Assembly: GCF_001441165.1 (NCBI RefSeq) | Contig: NZ_CP013126.1 | Coordinates: 124,001-188,000, forward strand | Direction of reading: 5' to 3' | DNA: 64,000 bases | Source of the DNA: Acidipropionibacterium acidipropionici | Lineage (GTDB): Bacteria > Actinomycetota > Actinomycetes > Propionibacteriales > Propionibacteriaceae | Shown here: positions 26,646-36,607 of the stretch, piece after piece | How positions within the stretch are numbered: the first letter of the stretch is position 1 | How the letters are laid out: each line of letters opens with the position of its first letter | The notes under the pieces: generated by a model | Told to the model about the DNA's origin: nothing | Seen by the model: the letters and a program-made list of their open reading frames with translations, nothing else | The model's database searches: none | Made by a program: the position numbers and the translations under genes

Positions 26646-27395
26646 TCACTTCTTGCCCTGGTTCGCCACGGCCTTCTGACCGGCCTCGGCGGCCTCCGGG
26701 TCGAGGTAACGGCCGCCCTTGACGACGGGCTTGAGGTTCTCGTCGAGCTCGTAGTACAGCGGGATGCCGGTCGGGATGTTCAGCCCGGCGATGTCGTCGT
26801 CGCTGATGTCGTCGAGGTGCTTGACCAGCGCGCGCAGCGAATTGCCGTGAGCGGCGACCAGCACGGTGTGCCCGTCCTTGAGGTCCGGGACGATGTCGGA
26901 CTCCCAGTAGGGCAGCATCCGGGCCACGACGTCCTTGAGGCACTCGTGCAGCGGGCGCTCGTCGGCGGGGATGTCGGCGTACCGGGGATCGTTGAACTGG
27001 CTGAACTCGCCGTCCTTCTCGATCTCTGGCGGCGGCACGTCGTAGGAACGGCGCCATGCCATGAACTGGGTCTCGCCGTACTTCTCGCGGATCTCGGCCT
27101 TGTTGAGGCCCTGGAGGCTGCCGTAGTGGCGCTCGTTGAGGCGCCAGGAGCGACGCACCGGGATCCAGTGGCGGTCGCAGCCGTCCAGCGCCAGGTAGGC
27201 GGTGTGGATGGCGCGACGCAGCAGGGAGGTGTGCACCACGGTCGGCAGCAGGTCCTCGGACTTCAGCAGCGCGGCGGCGTTCTTCGCCTCGCCGACGCCC
27301 TTCTCATTGAGGTCGACATCCACCCAGCCGGTGAACAGGTTCTTGGAGTTCCATTCGCTCTCGCCATGGCGGAGCAGGATCAGCTTGGAGGTCAT
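26646..27395 (-). CDS. gpmA: 2,3-bisphosphoglycerate-dependent phosphoglycerate mutase
   Basis: A 249-residue glycolytic enzyme interconverting 3- and 2-phosphoglycerate. The catalytic histidine is H10 in [10 protein letters not shown], and the second histidine is in [16 protein letters not shown] 27395 is chosen over a GTG nine bases upstream because TATTGT (minus strand 27408-27403) ends seven bases before it, the leaderless pattern of this window. It is divergent from ptsH. Confidence 0.94.
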   Translation of the reverse strand: MTSKLILLRHGESEWNSKNLFTGWVDVDLNEKGVGEAKNAAALLKSEDLLPTVVHTSLLRRAIHTAYLALDGCDRHWIPVRRSWRLNERHYGSLQGLNKAEIREKYGETQFMAWRRSYDVPPPEIEKDGEFSQFNDPRYADIPADERPLHECLKDVVARMLPYWESDIVPDLKDGHTVLVAAHGNSLRALVKHLDDISDDDIAGLNIPTGIPLYYELDENLKPVVKGGRYLDPEAAEAGQKAVANQGKK

Positions 27396-27578
27396 GGACC
27401 CCACAATATCGACGCGGCGCGAGGATCAGGAGACCAGGCCTCTCCCCGTCCCCGCCGATGCGCATCGCCGCGCATCCCGAATGTCGACGCATATATAGGA
27501 CCACCCAAGTCGTCCCCCCACGGTTTCGGTTATCGTCATGGCAGAGGTTTCGACCATGTCCATCGAAGGAGCAGTTCC

Positions 27579-27845
27579 ATGCCCAGCCGCATCACCACAA
27601 TTGCCGCAGCCAGCGGGCTCCACGCACGTCCGGCCGCCATGTTCGTCCAGGCCGCATCGAAGTCCGGACTGGCGGTGACGATCGGTCGTCCGGGCGAGAC
27701 TCCCGTCGACGCCCGCAGCATCCTGTCTGTCATGGGTCTCGGCGCCAAGTGCGGCGAGAGCGTCGAGCTGACTGTCGAGGGCGACGGCGCCGACGAGGTG
27801 CTCGAGGCCCTGGTCGCCAACCTCCAGACCGACCCGGAGGCCTGA
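27579..27845 (+). CDS. ptsH: Phosphocarrier protein HPr
   Basis: An 88-residue PTS phosphocarrier with the phosphorylated H15 in ASGLHARPAA. The region around residues 45-50 (RSILSVMGLG) corresponds to the regulatory-serine segment of Gram-positive HPr. AAGGAG precedes the ATG. It passes phosphate from enzyme I, encoded immediately downstream, to sugar-specific EIIA proteins such as that at 21527. TATCGT at about 27530 is a possible -10 box. Confidence 0.94.
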   Translation: MPSRITTIAAASGLHARPAAMFVQAASKSGLAVTIGRPGETPVDARSILSVMGLGAKCGESVELTVEGDGADEVLEALVANLQTDPEA

Positions 27846-27850
27846 GCGAC

Positions 27851-29524
27851 ATGCAGACACTCACAGGTCTCGGTGTCTCGGCCGGCGTCGGCCAGGCCGA
27901 GGCCCTTGTCGTCTCCCCGGCCCCCGGCCTGCCGGAGACCGACCCCAAGGGCGAGGTCAAGGATGACCTCGCGACCGTCCAGGCCGCGCTCAACAAGGTG
28001 GCCGACCGACTCGACTACCGGGCCATGCACGCCGACGCCGCCGCCGTCGCCGTCCTCACCGCCACCGCGATGATGGCCCGCGACCCGGGCCTCGGCTTCT
28101 CCGTCGAGAACCATCTCAAGTCCGGATCCGGCCCCGCCCACGCCCTGTGGGACGCCTTCGACGAGTTCTGCGACCAGCTGGCCGCGGCCGGCGGCTACCT
28201 GGCCGAACGGGTCACCGATCTCAAGGACGTCCGCTCCCGCACCCTCGCCGTCCTGGCGGGGCTTCCCGAGCCCGGCGTCCCGACCATCGACCGTCCCACC
28301 ATCCTCGTCGCCGAGGACCTGGCACCGGCCGACACCGCCACCCTCGACCCGGAGATGGTCAAGGGCCTGGTCACGGCCGCGGGCGGGCCCACCTCGCACA
28401 CCGCGATCCTGGCCTCCCAGATCGGCATCCCGGCGATCGTGCGCTGTCCCCAGGCGCGCTCGATCACCAGTGGCACCAAGCTGGCCGTCGACGGCGTCAC
28501 CGGGACCGTTCTCGTGGAGCCCGAGGAGGAGGCCGTCGCCGTCCTCGTCGCCCGGGCCGAGAAGCGCAAGGAGGTGCTCGACGCCGTCCCCGAGGGCGAG
28601 ACGCACACCAGGGACGGGCTGCGGATCCTCACCTTGGCCAATATCGGTGCCCCCGCGGACGCGGCCGCCGCGAAGAAGAAGGGCGCCGAGGGAGTCGGGC
28701 TCTTCCGTACCGAGTTCCTCTTCCTGGAGCGCCAGGACGCGCCCACGAGGACCGAGCAGGTCATGGCCTACTCGCAGGTGCTGGACACCTTCGACGAGGA
28801 CGCCAAGGTGGTCTTCCGCACCCTGGACGCCGGCGCCGACAAGCCTCTGGCCTTCGCCGACCTGGGCCCCGAGGAGAACCCCGCCCTGGGTCGACGCGGG
28901 CTGCGCCTCTCCCAGGTGCGCACCGACCTTCTCGACACCCAGCTCGCGGCCCTGGCCGAGGCTGCGCAGAAGACCGGGAAGATGCCCTACGTGATGGCGC
29001 CGATGGTGGCCACCCCCACCGAGGCCAAGTGGTTCTCCGACCGGGCCCGCGAGGCCGGTCTGGGCATCGTGGGCGTCATGGTGGAGGTGCCGGCCGCGGC
29101 GCTGCGATCCTCCCAGGTGCTGGAGACCGTCGACTTCGCGTCGATCGGCACCAACGACCTCACCCAGTACGCGATGGCCGCCGACCGCCTCCAGGGCGAG
29201 CTCTCCAACCTGCTGACACCCTGGCAGCCCGCCGTGATGCAGCTGGTCAAGAGCACCTGCGACGGTGCCGGCGGGCGCCTCATCGGCGTCTGCGGGGAGG
29301 CCGCGGGCGACCCCCTGCTGGCCCTCGTGCTCGTCGGCGTCGGAATCCGCTCGCTGTCGATGGCCGCCGGCAAGATCCAGGCCGTCAAGGCGGCGCTGGC
29401 CCTGCACACCCAGGCCCAGTGCGAGGCGATCGCCGAGGCCGCCCTGGCCCAGCCCACCCCCGAGGAGGCGAAGAAGGCCGCCCTGGCCCTGGCCGATCCG
29501 GGCATGGAGGTGCTGGTCAGCTGA
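27851..29524 (+). CDS. ptsI: PTS enzyme I (phosphoenolpyruvate-protein phosphotransferase)
   Basis: A 557-residue enzyme I that takes phosphate from PEP and gives it to HPr. The N-terminal domain carries the phospho-histidine in GGPTSHTAIL (near residue 182); the C-terminal PEP-binding barrel has GVGLFRTEFLF, the MVEVPAA segment and GTNDLTQYAMA. The ATG lies five bases after the ptsH stop, so the two form an operon. A long hairpin follows. Confidence 0.95.
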   Translation: MQTLTGLGVSAGVGQAEALVVSPAPGLPETDPKGEVKDDLATVQAALNKVADRLDYRAMHADAAAVAVLTATAMMARDPGLGFSVENHLKSGSGPAHALWDAFDEFCDQLAAAGGYLAERVTDLKDVRSRTLAVLAGLPEPGVPTIDRPTILVAEDLAPADTATLDPEMVKGLVTAAGGPTSHTAILASQIGIPAIVRCPQARSITSGTKLAVDGVTGTVLVEPEEEAVAVLVARAEKRKEVLDAVPEGETHTRDGLRILTLANIGAPADAAAAKKKGAEGVGLFRTEFLFLERQDAPTRTEQVMAYSQVLDTFDEDAKVVFRTLDAGADKPLAFADLGPEENPALGRRGLRLSQVRTDLLDTQLAALAEAAQKTGKMPYVMAPMVATPTEAKWFSDRAREAGLGIVGVMVEVPAAALRSSQVLETVDFASIGTNDLTQYAMAADRLQGELSNLLTPWQPAVMQLVKSTCDGAGGRLIGVCGEAAGDPLLALVLVGVGIRSLSMAAGKIQAVKAALALHTQAQCEAIAEAALAQPTPEEAKKAALALADPGMEVLVS

Positions 29525-29559
29525 GAAGGAGGAGACGACTCCCCGCGTAGCGACCATTG

Positions 29560-29602
29560 CGAGGGCGCCGGGGTCCTGGTTCACAGGGCCCCGGCGCCCT
29601 CG
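29560..29602 (+). terminator. Terminator of ptsHI
   Basis: A perfect 14-base G/C-rich stem (CGAGGGCGCCGGGG and its complement) with a 15-base loop, followed by TGTGT. It starts 36 bases after the ptsI stop. Confidence 0.75.
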
Positions 29603-29788
29603 TGTGTCCGGGGGTACCGGGGCCCTACCCGGCAATCCAGCGAGACCGCGCCCTTCACGTGGCGTTCTTGTCCCAGACCCCCGGTGTCTCGCTGAAATAC
29701 CCGGCTTGGTGGAGGTACGGCGGCGGCGGAGCGGCCCAGTCTCCGAGGATGCCTGATCCGAGTCCGGCTCAGGGGCGAGAATGGCCCC

Positions 29789-30535
29789 ATGAGTACTGCT
29801 GTTGTCACGGGAGCCAGTTCAGGAATCGGCGCCGCCACCGCCCGGGCGCTCGCACGCGACGGCTGGACGGTGATCTGCGCGGCCCGGCGGGTGGAGCGGA
29901 TCACCGAGCTGGCCGAAGAGATCGGTGGGAGGGCCGTCCCCTGCGACGTCACCTCCGACGCCTCGGTCGCGGAACTCGTCGAGGCCGTGGGCCCCACGCT
30001 GGGCCTGCTGGTCAACAATGCCGGCGGGGCGGTCGGCCAGGAACCGGTCGACAGGGCCGATCTCGACGCCTGGCACACCATGTACGAGACCAACGTGATC
30101 GGCACGGCCCGGGTCACCAAGGCCCTGCTGCCCGCACTGGAGGCGGCCTCCGGGATGATCGTGTTCATGTCCTCGACCGCCGCCGACGGCGCCTATGAGG
30201 GCGGGGCCGGGTACAACGCGGCCAAGGGAGGCGAGCGGATGATCGCCGAGGCCATGCGCCTGGAGCTCTTCGACCGCGACGTGAGGATCTGCGAGATCTG
30301 CCCCGGCATGGTGAAGACCGACGAGTTCTCCCTCAATCGCTTCCACGGGGACCGGTCTCGGGCCGAGCAGGTCTACGCCGGCGTCCCCTCCCCGCTCACC
30401 GCCGAGGACGTCGCCGAGTGCGTCCGATGGGTCTCGGGGCTCCCCCACCACGTCAACATCGACCGTCTGACGGTCCGCCCCCGCGCCCAGGCCGCCCAGC
30501 ACAAGGTCTACCGGGTCACCGAGTACAGCGAGTAG
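29789..30535 (+). CDS. Short-chain dehydrogenase/reductase
   Basis: A 248-residue classical SDR. The nucleotide-binding motif is TGASSGIGAATA near the N-terminus, NNAGG marks strand 4, and the catalytic serine, tyrosine and lysine lie in the SSTAADGAYEGGAGYNAAK stretch. It resembles YdfG-type 3-hydroxy-acid or serine dehydrogenases, but the substrate is not certain. A GAGAAT element six bases before ATG 29789 suggests a leaderless start. It stands alone, convergent with the transcarboxylase operon. Confidence 0.8.
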   Translation: MSTAVVTGASSGIGAATARALARDGWTVICAARRVERITELAEEIGGRAVPCDVTSDASVAELVEAVGPTLGLLVNNAGGAVGQEPVDRADLDAWHTMYETNVIGTARVTKALLPALEAASGMIVFMSSTAADGAYEGGAGYNAAKGGERMIAEAMRLELFDRDVRICEICPGMVKTDEFSLNRFHGDRSRAEQVYAGVPSPLTAEDVAECVRWVSGLPHHVNIDRLTVRPRAQAAQHKVYRVTEYSE

Positions 30536-30568
30536 GAGATCTGCCCGGCCCCTGCGCCCGGACATGCA

Positions 30569-30601
30569 GGACGCCGCGCCCCCCGAGGGGACGCGGCGTC
30601 C
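30569..30601. terminator. Bidirectional terminator, SDR / transcarboxylase operon
   Basis: A 10-base stem (GGACGCCGCG and CGCGGCGTCC) is extended inside by CCCC with GGGG. It lies between convergent stop codons and probably ends the transcarboxylase message on the minus strand. Confidence 0.7.
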
Positions 30602-30641
30602 GGAGTTCCGCGAGTGACGGATCAGGTCGTTCTCAGCCTGA

Positions 30642-31007
30642 TCAGCCGACGGCCACCAGGCCCTGGCCACCCTGGACGGCGTCGCCGACGGCGACCAGGA
30701 TGCTCTTGACGGTCCCGTCGGAGGTTGCGGTGATCTCGGTCTCCATCTTCATGGCCTCGAGAGTCAGCACGACATCGCCGGCCTTCACCTGGTCCCCCTC
30801 CTTCACGAGGATCTTGGCGACGGTACCGGCCAGCGGGGCGGGAATCTCGCCCGCACCGGCCTTGCCACCGCCGGACCCGCCCGCAGCGCGAGCCGGGCCG
30901 CCGGACCCGCCGCCGAAGATGATCGGCGGGATCGGGGAATTGTTGGTCTTGTCAACGTCAACGTCGACGTCATAAGCGACGCCGTTGACAGTCACCTTGA
31001 GCTTCAT
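30642..31007 (-). CDS. Methylmalonyl-CoA carboxytransferase 1.3S biotin carrier subunit
   Basis: A 121-residue biotinyl protein. The biotin attachment site is K87 in EAMKMETE. The N-terminus ([20 protein letters not shown]) is the conserved segment that binds the 5S and 12S subunits, and a Gly/Ala-rich linker joins the two. It carries the carboxyl group from the 12S to the 5S active site. It is the last gene of the operon and closely resembles the P. freudenreichii 1.3S subunit. Confidence 0.95.
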   Translation of the reverse strand: MKLKVTVNGVAYDVDVDVDKTNNSPIPPIIFGGGSGGPARAAGGSGGGKAGAGEIPAPLAGTVAKILVKEGDQVKAGDVVLTLEAMKMETEITATSDGTVKSILVAVGDAVQGGQGLVAVG

Positions 31008-31022
31008 ATCAGTCTCTCCGGG

Positions 31023-31268
31023 TCAACGAATGGAATGGTTCTGGAGCGCCCTGCGACCCTGACGGGTCCAGTTCTCACTCGGGGCGAAACGGATGGCCTG
31101 AACCTTCCCGTCATTGCCCAGGTAGGCCGCCACGGCGGCGCTGATCACGGTCACGACGTCCTCGGGGACGTCGGCGCTCTCGGCCTTCAGCCGGCTGACG
31201 TCGGCCTCCAGCGCGGAGAGCCGCTTGGTCAGCGTCTCGATGACGCGATCCTTCTCGTTGTCAGTCAT
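31023..31268 (-). CDS. Small accessory protein of the transcarboxylase operon
   Basis: An 81-residue protein. The first 35 or so residues form a probable coiled coil (DRVIETLTKRLSALEADVSRL); the rest (VVTVISAAVAAYLG, then RFAPSENWTRQGRRALQ) resembles the short epsilon-type or OadG-like proteins that accompany biotin-dependent carboxylases in actinobacteria. It lies 12 bases after the 12S gene and 15 before the 1.3S gene. A scaffolding or assembly role is inferred. Confidence 0.75.
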   Translation of the reverse strand: MTDNEKDRVIETLTKRLSALEADVSRLKAESADVPEDVVTVISAAVAAYLGNDGKVQAIRFAPSENWTRQGRRALQNHSIR

Positions 31269-31280
31269 CTGTTCCTCCGA

Positions 31281-32855
31281 TCAGCACGGCATATTGCCGT
31301 GCTTCTTGGCCGGACGGGACTGACGCTTCGTGGCGTAGGTCTCCAGAGCGGCAGTGATCCTGCGACGGGTGTCGGCGGGGTCGATGACGTCATCGACCTG
31401 TCCGCGGGCAGCCGCCACATACGGCGTGTTGAACGCCGTCTGGTACTCCTCGATCTTCTCCGCGCGGGTGGCGGCGGGATCATCGGAGGCCTTGATCTCA
31501 CGACGGAAGATCACGTTGGCTGCGCCCTCGGCGCCCATCACGGCGATCTCGGCGGTGGGCCAGGCGTAGACGGCGTCGGCACCCAGGTCACGGTTGCACA
31601 TGGCCAGGTAGGAGCCGCCGTAGGCCTTGCGCAGCACGACGGTGATCTTCGGGACGGTGGCCTCGGAGTAGGCGTACAGCATCTTCGCGCCGTGGCGGAT
31701 GATGCCGCCGTACTCCTGCTGGACGCCCGGAAGGAATCCGGGGACGTCCACCAGCTGCACCAGCGGGATGTTGAACGAGTCGCAGAAGTTGATGAACTCC
31801 GCGGCCTTGTCCGAGGCGTTGATGTCGAGGCAGCCCGACATCACCTTGGGCTGGTTCGCCACGATGCCCACCGAACGGCCGTTGATCCTGGCGAAGGCGG
31901 TGACGATGTTTGTCGCCCAGCCCGCCTTGACCTCCAGGTAGTCGCCCCAGTCGACGATCTTGGCGATGACGTCGCGGACGTCATATCCCTTCTTGCCGTC
32001 GATCGGCACGATGTCGCGCAGCTCGGGGATCGGGGAGATGTCGTTGTTCGGGAACTCGATCGTCGCGTCCTGGGTGTTGTTCTGCGGCAGGAAGCTCAGC
32101 AGCTTCTGCGCGATCAGCACCGCGGCGTCGTCGTCCTCGGCCACGAAGTGGATGTTGCCGGAGGTCGACATGTGCGCCTCGGCACCGCCCAGCTCGTCAC
32201 CGGTCACGTCCTCGCCGGTCACCGACTTGATAACGCCGGGGCCCGTGATGAACATCTGGGCCTTCTTCGTCATGATGATGAAGTCGGTCAGAGCCGGGGA
32301 GTAGGACGCACCACCGGCGCAGGGGCCGGCGATGATGGCGATCTGCGGCACGACACCCGACAGCTTGACGTTCGCGTAGAACATCTTGCCGTAGCCGGAC
32401 AGCGAGTCGATGCCCTCCTGGATCCGGGCGCCGCCCGAATCGTAGAAGAAGAGGAACGGTGTGCCGGTCAGCAGCGCCTGCTCCATGGTCTCGACGACCT
32501 TGGTCGACTGGGTCTCGCCGGCCGACCCGCCCATGACGGAGAAGTCCTGGGAGGCCACGTGGACCGGGCGGCCGTTGACGGTTCCGCGGCCGGTCACCAC
32601 GCCGTCGGCGGGCACCTCGGCGGTGTCCATCCCGAAGAGGCTGGTGCGGTGCTCACGGAAGGCGCCGACCTCGTCGAAGGAGTGCTCGTCGAGGAGGTTG
32701 TCGATCCGCTCGCGGGCGGTCTGCTTGCCCTTGTCGCGCTGCTTCTGGAGGCGCTTCTCGCCACCTCCGAGCTCAATCTTGTGACGCTGTTCGGTCAGCT
32801 GCTCGAGACGACCTTCCATCGTCTCGGCGAGCTTGACGCGCTTCTTGTTAGCCAT
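31281..32855 (-). CDS. Methylmalonyl-CoA carboxytransferase 12S subunit
   Basis: A 524-residue carboxyltransferase of the AccD/PccB type with two crotonase-like halves. Oxyanion and CoA-binding stretches include the FYDSGGARIQEGIDSL and GPCAGGASYSPALTDF segments and, in the second half, VPGFLPGVQQEYGGIIRHGAK. It moves carboxyl from methylmalonyl-CoA to biotin. ATG 32855 gives 524 residues, the size of the P. freudenreichii protein, and has a GAGGG ribosome-binding site; a TTG nine bases upstream is less likely. It starts 15 bases after the 5S stop. Confidence 0.95.
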   Translation of the reverse strand: MANKKRVKLAETMEGRLEQLTEQRHKIELGGGEKRLQKQRDKGKQTARERIDNLLDEHSFDEVGAFREHRTSLFGMDTAEVPADGVVTGRGTVNGRPVHVASQDFSVMGGSAGETQSTKVVETMEQALLTGTPFLFFYDSGGARIQEGIDSLSGYGKMFYANVKLSGVVPQIAIIAGPCAGGASYSPALTDFIIMTKKAQMFITGPGVIKSVTGEDVTGDELGGAEAHMSTSGNIHFVAEDDDAAVLIAQKLLSFLPQNNTQDATIEFPNNDISPIPELRDIVPIDGKKGYDVRDVIAKIVDWGDYLEVKAGWATNIVTAFARINGRSVGIVANQPKVMSGCLDINASDKAAEFINFCDSFNIPLVQLVDVPGFLPGVQQEYGGIIRHGAKMLYAYSEATVPKITVVLRKAYGGSYLAMCNRDLGADAVYAWPTAEIAVMGAEGAANVIFRREIKASDDPAATRAEKIEEYQTAFNTPYVAAARGQVDDVIDPADTRRRITAALETYATKRQSRPAKKHGNMPC

Positions 32856-32870
32856 GATCGGCAATCACCC

Positions 32871-34364
32871 TCACGCAGGCTCGACGGTCACGTCGTGGCT
32901 GCGGCCACCGACCGTGACGCTGTAATTGACCGGACCGGAGACGGACGTCGATCCGTTGCCCTCGGCCTCGGCCTTCATCTGGGCCTCGGTCATCGCGACG
33001 CTCTTGGGGCCCTGCGGGCGCTCCTTGAAGAACTTCGGGGCGACTCCCGGGAACAGGGCGTTGGTGAGCACGTCCTCGTCGGATCCGTCGAAGCCCTCGA
33101 GCTCGGCGGACTGCTTGACCAGGTCGTCCCACTCGTTATCGATGAGATCGGCCGGGCGCACGTCGATCGGCTTCTTGCCGGTCTGCTTCTCGGCCATCTT
33201 GATGAGCTCGGGGTTGAGCTCGCCGACCGGCTTGCCGTAGTAGCCGAGCATCAGGTCGGCGAACTCGGCGGTCAGGTTCTTGTAGGAGCCGTTGCCCATC
33301 AGGACGTTGAACACGGCCTGGGTGCCGACGATCTGGGAGGACGGGGTGACCAGGGGCGGGTAGCCGGCATCCTTGCGGACGCGCGGCACCTCCTTCATGA
33401 CCTCGTCGGTGCGGTCCGAGGCGCCCTGGGCGGCCAGCTGGGACTCCATGTTGGAGAGCATGCCGCCGGGGATCTGGGACTGGAAGATGTTGGTGTTGAC
33501 CAGGGTCTTCGACTCGAACTTCTTGTACTTCGGGCGGACCTTCTTGAAGTGGTCGCGGATCTTGATGAGGCGATCCATGTCCAGGCCGGTCTCGTAGCCG
33601 GTGCCCTCGAGCATCTCGACCAGGGACTCGGTCGGGTTGTGGCCCGGCCCCAGCGACATCGAGGAGATGGCGGTGTCGACGACGTCGACGCCTGCCTCGA
33701 TGGCCTTCATGAGGGTCACCAGGGTGACGCCGGTGGTGGAGTGGCAGTGCAGGTTGATCTGCACGTCGGGGTGGTTCTCCTTGATGCCCTTGATGATGTC
33801 GTAGGCGGGCTGCGGCTTCAGCAGGGCGGCCATGTCCTTGAAGGCGATGGAGTCGGCGCCCATGTCGATGAGGCGGTCGGCCTGCTTGACGAAGCTCTCC
33901 GGGGTGTGGATTGGGGAGGTGGTGTAGCAGATCGTGCCCTGGGCGTGCTTGCCGGTCTTCTTGACGGCGGCCATCGCGCGCTCGAGGTTGCGGGGATCGT
34001 TGAGGGCGTCGAAGACACGGAAGACGTCCATGCCGTTCTCGGCCGACTTCTCGACGAACTTGTCGACGACGTCGTCACCGTAGTGGCGGTAGCCGAGGAG
34101 GTTCTGGCCGCGCAGCAGCATCTGCAGGCGGGTGTTGGGCATCAGCTTGCGGAAGGTCCGCAGCCTCTCCCAGGGATCCTCGTTGAGGAACCGGATACAG
34201 GAATCGAAGGTAGCTCCACCCCAGCACTCAGCGGACCAGTAGCCAGCCGCATCGATGTCGGCACAGGCATCGACCATGTCCTCCATGGACATCCGGGTTG
34301 CAATCAGGCTCTGATGCGCGTCGCGGAGCGCGAGCTCGGTAACGCCAATCTTTCGCGGACTCAT
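32871..34364 (-). CDS. Methylmalonyl-CoA carboxytransferase 5S subunit
   Basis: A 497-residue pyruvate-side carboxyltransferase. The TIM-barrel HMGL-like domain has LRDAHQSLIATRM near the N-terminus, the carbamyl-lysine region around FKDMAALLKPQPAYD, and the metal histidines in NLHCHSTTGVT. The C-terminal part resembles the conserved carboxylase domain (PYC_OADA). It transfers carboxyl from biotin to pyruvate, giving oxaloacetate for the propionate cycle. ATG 34364 gives the family N-terminus; AAGGA, or AAGGAT acting as a -10 box, lies just upstream. It is the first gene of the operon. Confidence 0.95.
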   Translation of the reverse strand: MSPRKIGVTELALRDAHQSLIATRMSMEDMVDACADIDAAGYWSAECWGGATFDSCIRFLNEDPWERLRTFRKLMPNTRLQMLLRGQNLLGYRHYGDDVVDKFVEKSAENGMDVFRVFDALNDPRNLERAMAAVKKTGKHAQGTICYTTSPIHTPESFVKQADRLIDMGADSIAFKDMAALLKPQPAYDIIKGIKENHPDVQINLHCHSTTGVTLVTLMKAIEAGVDVVDTAISSMSLGPGHNPTESLVEMLEGTGYETGLDMDRLIKIRDHFKKVRPKYKKFESKTLVNTNIFQSQIPGGMLSNMESQLAAQGASDRTDEVMKEVPRVRKDAGYPPLVTPSSQIVGTQAVFNVLMGNGSYKNLTAEFADLMLGYYGKPVGELNPELIKMAEKQTGKKPIDVRPADLIDNEWDDLVKQSAELEGFDGSDEDVLTNALFPGVAPKFFKERPQGPKSVAMTEAQMKAEAEGNGSTSVSGPVNYSVTVGGRSHDVTVEPA

Positions 34365-34692
34365 GGGTCCAATCCTTGCACCCGCGACGGACAAGTTCAG
34401 CACTGGGGTCGAGGTTGACGCACTGAACATCGTTCAAAATATTGGCGTGTCGCAGCACCCTCCAGATCCCCGCGCCGATTCCTGTGGGAAACGCGACAAT
34501 CGCACCCCGGGATTGTGAGAAATGGCACACGACGATCGGGGCGGATCACCAGACCGCGGGCGGCCCCACGGACCGGATGTGCACGTCCGACCACCGGACA
34601 TGCGACCGGGGCCGGCCCCGAAGGGCCGGCCCCGGCGTCACGCACAACGGGAAACGTCGATCAGACGCTCCCTGATGCGCGCATCGGGAACA
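34365..34692. other. Region between fba and the transcarboxylase operon
   Basis: This 328-base gap holds the fba terminator (34606-34635) and the presumed promoter of the transcarboxylase operon. A perfect inverted repeat TGAAC-ATC-GTTCA (34424-34436) and a further GTTCA at 34395-34399 lie 30-70 bases before the 5S start and may be regulatory. No convincing coding frame. Confidence 0.5.
34606..34635 (-). terminator. Terminator of fba
   Basis: A 13-base perfect G/C stem closes a loop that reads TTCG on the minus strand, the very stable UUCG tetraloop. It lies just after the fba stop codon. Confidence 0.8.
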
Positions 34693-35718
<1,026 letters not shown>

Positions 35719-35779
35719 ATGTCTGCCTTTCTGCGTATGTGTCTCGCGATGACTGCCCTATTGTCTCGCATTCGCTCGA

Positions 35780-35805
35780 CGAAGGGGGAGTCGACTCCCC
35801 CTTCG
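35780..35805. repeat. 26-base palindrome upstream of fba
   Basis: GAAGGGGGAGTC and its exact complement, plus one flanking pair. It resembles the GGGGACGACCCC-type cores found elsewhere in this window. It lies about 60-90 bases before the fba start and after the next gene's stop, so it could be a terminator of the gene at 35919. Confidence 0.6.
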
Positions 35806-35918
35806 CTCGCGCAAGCGCTCGCTGGCCCCCTCGAGCGGCCACCCTGAGCCCCTCCGGACAGCGTCGCGGGCCACCCGCTGCGAGGCCCCTGTGCGACCGC
35901 GCCCGGCCATGGCGTCAA

Positions 35919-36536
35919 TCAGAAGGGGCGGTCCAGGCCGCTGACGTCAAGGCCCCGACGGCCCCCCGACCAGGCCCGGGCGGCGGAGTCCACCGCTCCG
36001 GGCAGGGCATCGAGCCAGGAGAAGGGCACCTCCCACCGGTGCCCGGCGGCGTCCTCCAGACGCAGCACCGGCCCGGCACCCATCGAGGTGCCCAGGACCG
36101 CGAACTGGGTGACGTCGTCCCACCGCACAAGATCCAGCTCGGAGGCCTCCGGATGGGGGGTGACGTCGGTGAAAGAGGTGCGCGACCCCTTGTCCCGCTG
36201 GGATCGGCGGACCGCGACGCCGGTCGGATCGATCCTCAGCGCGGTGCCCTCGTCGATACTCAGCAGGGCCTTGCGAGCCGAGCGCAGCCTCAGATTCTGG
36301 ATGCCGAAGAGCACCACGAAGAGCACTCCCCAGCCGATCAGCATCCCGACCAGGGTGCCGACGTTGAAGGAGTTCCTGGTCAGTGCCCACACCAGGGCGC
36401 CGACGACCACCAGGACGAGGGCCTCCAGGGCCAGCCGCCACCGGGTCGCCTGGTGCCTCGCCACCCGGCCGGCGGCCGGCACGGGATTGAAGGCGACCAC
36501 CAGCGCCTGATCCGATGACGCCTGATCAGATGACAT
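35919..36536 (-). CDS. Hypothetical two-helix membrane protein
   Basis: A 205-residue protein with two transmembrane helices (residues about 36-51, ALEALVLVVVGALVWAL, and 58-78, VGTLVGMLIGWGVLFVVLFG) and a C-terminal soluble beta-rich domain of PH-like appearance. No family is firmly recognised. ATG 36536 has TAAGCT (minus strand 36548-36543) six bases upstream and is probably leaderless. Confidence 0.65.
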   Translation of the reverse strand: MSSDQASSDQALVVAFNPVPAAGRVARHQATRWRLALEALVLVVVGALVWALTRNSFNVGTLVGMLIGWGVLFVVLFGIQNLRLRSARKALLSIDEGTALRIDPTGVAVRRSQRDKGSRTSFTDVTPHPEASELDLVRWDDVTQFAVLGTSMGAGPVLRLEDAAGHRWEVPFSWLDALPGAVDSAARAWSGGRRGLDVSGLDRPF

Positions 36537-36607
36537 GGCGCCAGCTTAACGGCCGTGCGCCGATCGGCCCCGTCCGGATCCGCCCACCCGGATCAGTCCT
36601 GTGCAGA

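Noticed and set aside
27536-29635. A 699-codon minus-strand frame opposite ptsH and ptsI
   Set aside because: Same kind of codon-bias shadow; ptsH and ptsI are certain.
31035-34418. A 1127-codon open frame on the plus strand, opposite the transcarboxylase genes
   Set aside because: It is antisense to four well-supported genes, and its translation is the low-complexity Leu/Gly/Val/Asp/His-rich type produced by high-GC codon bias on the complementary strand.
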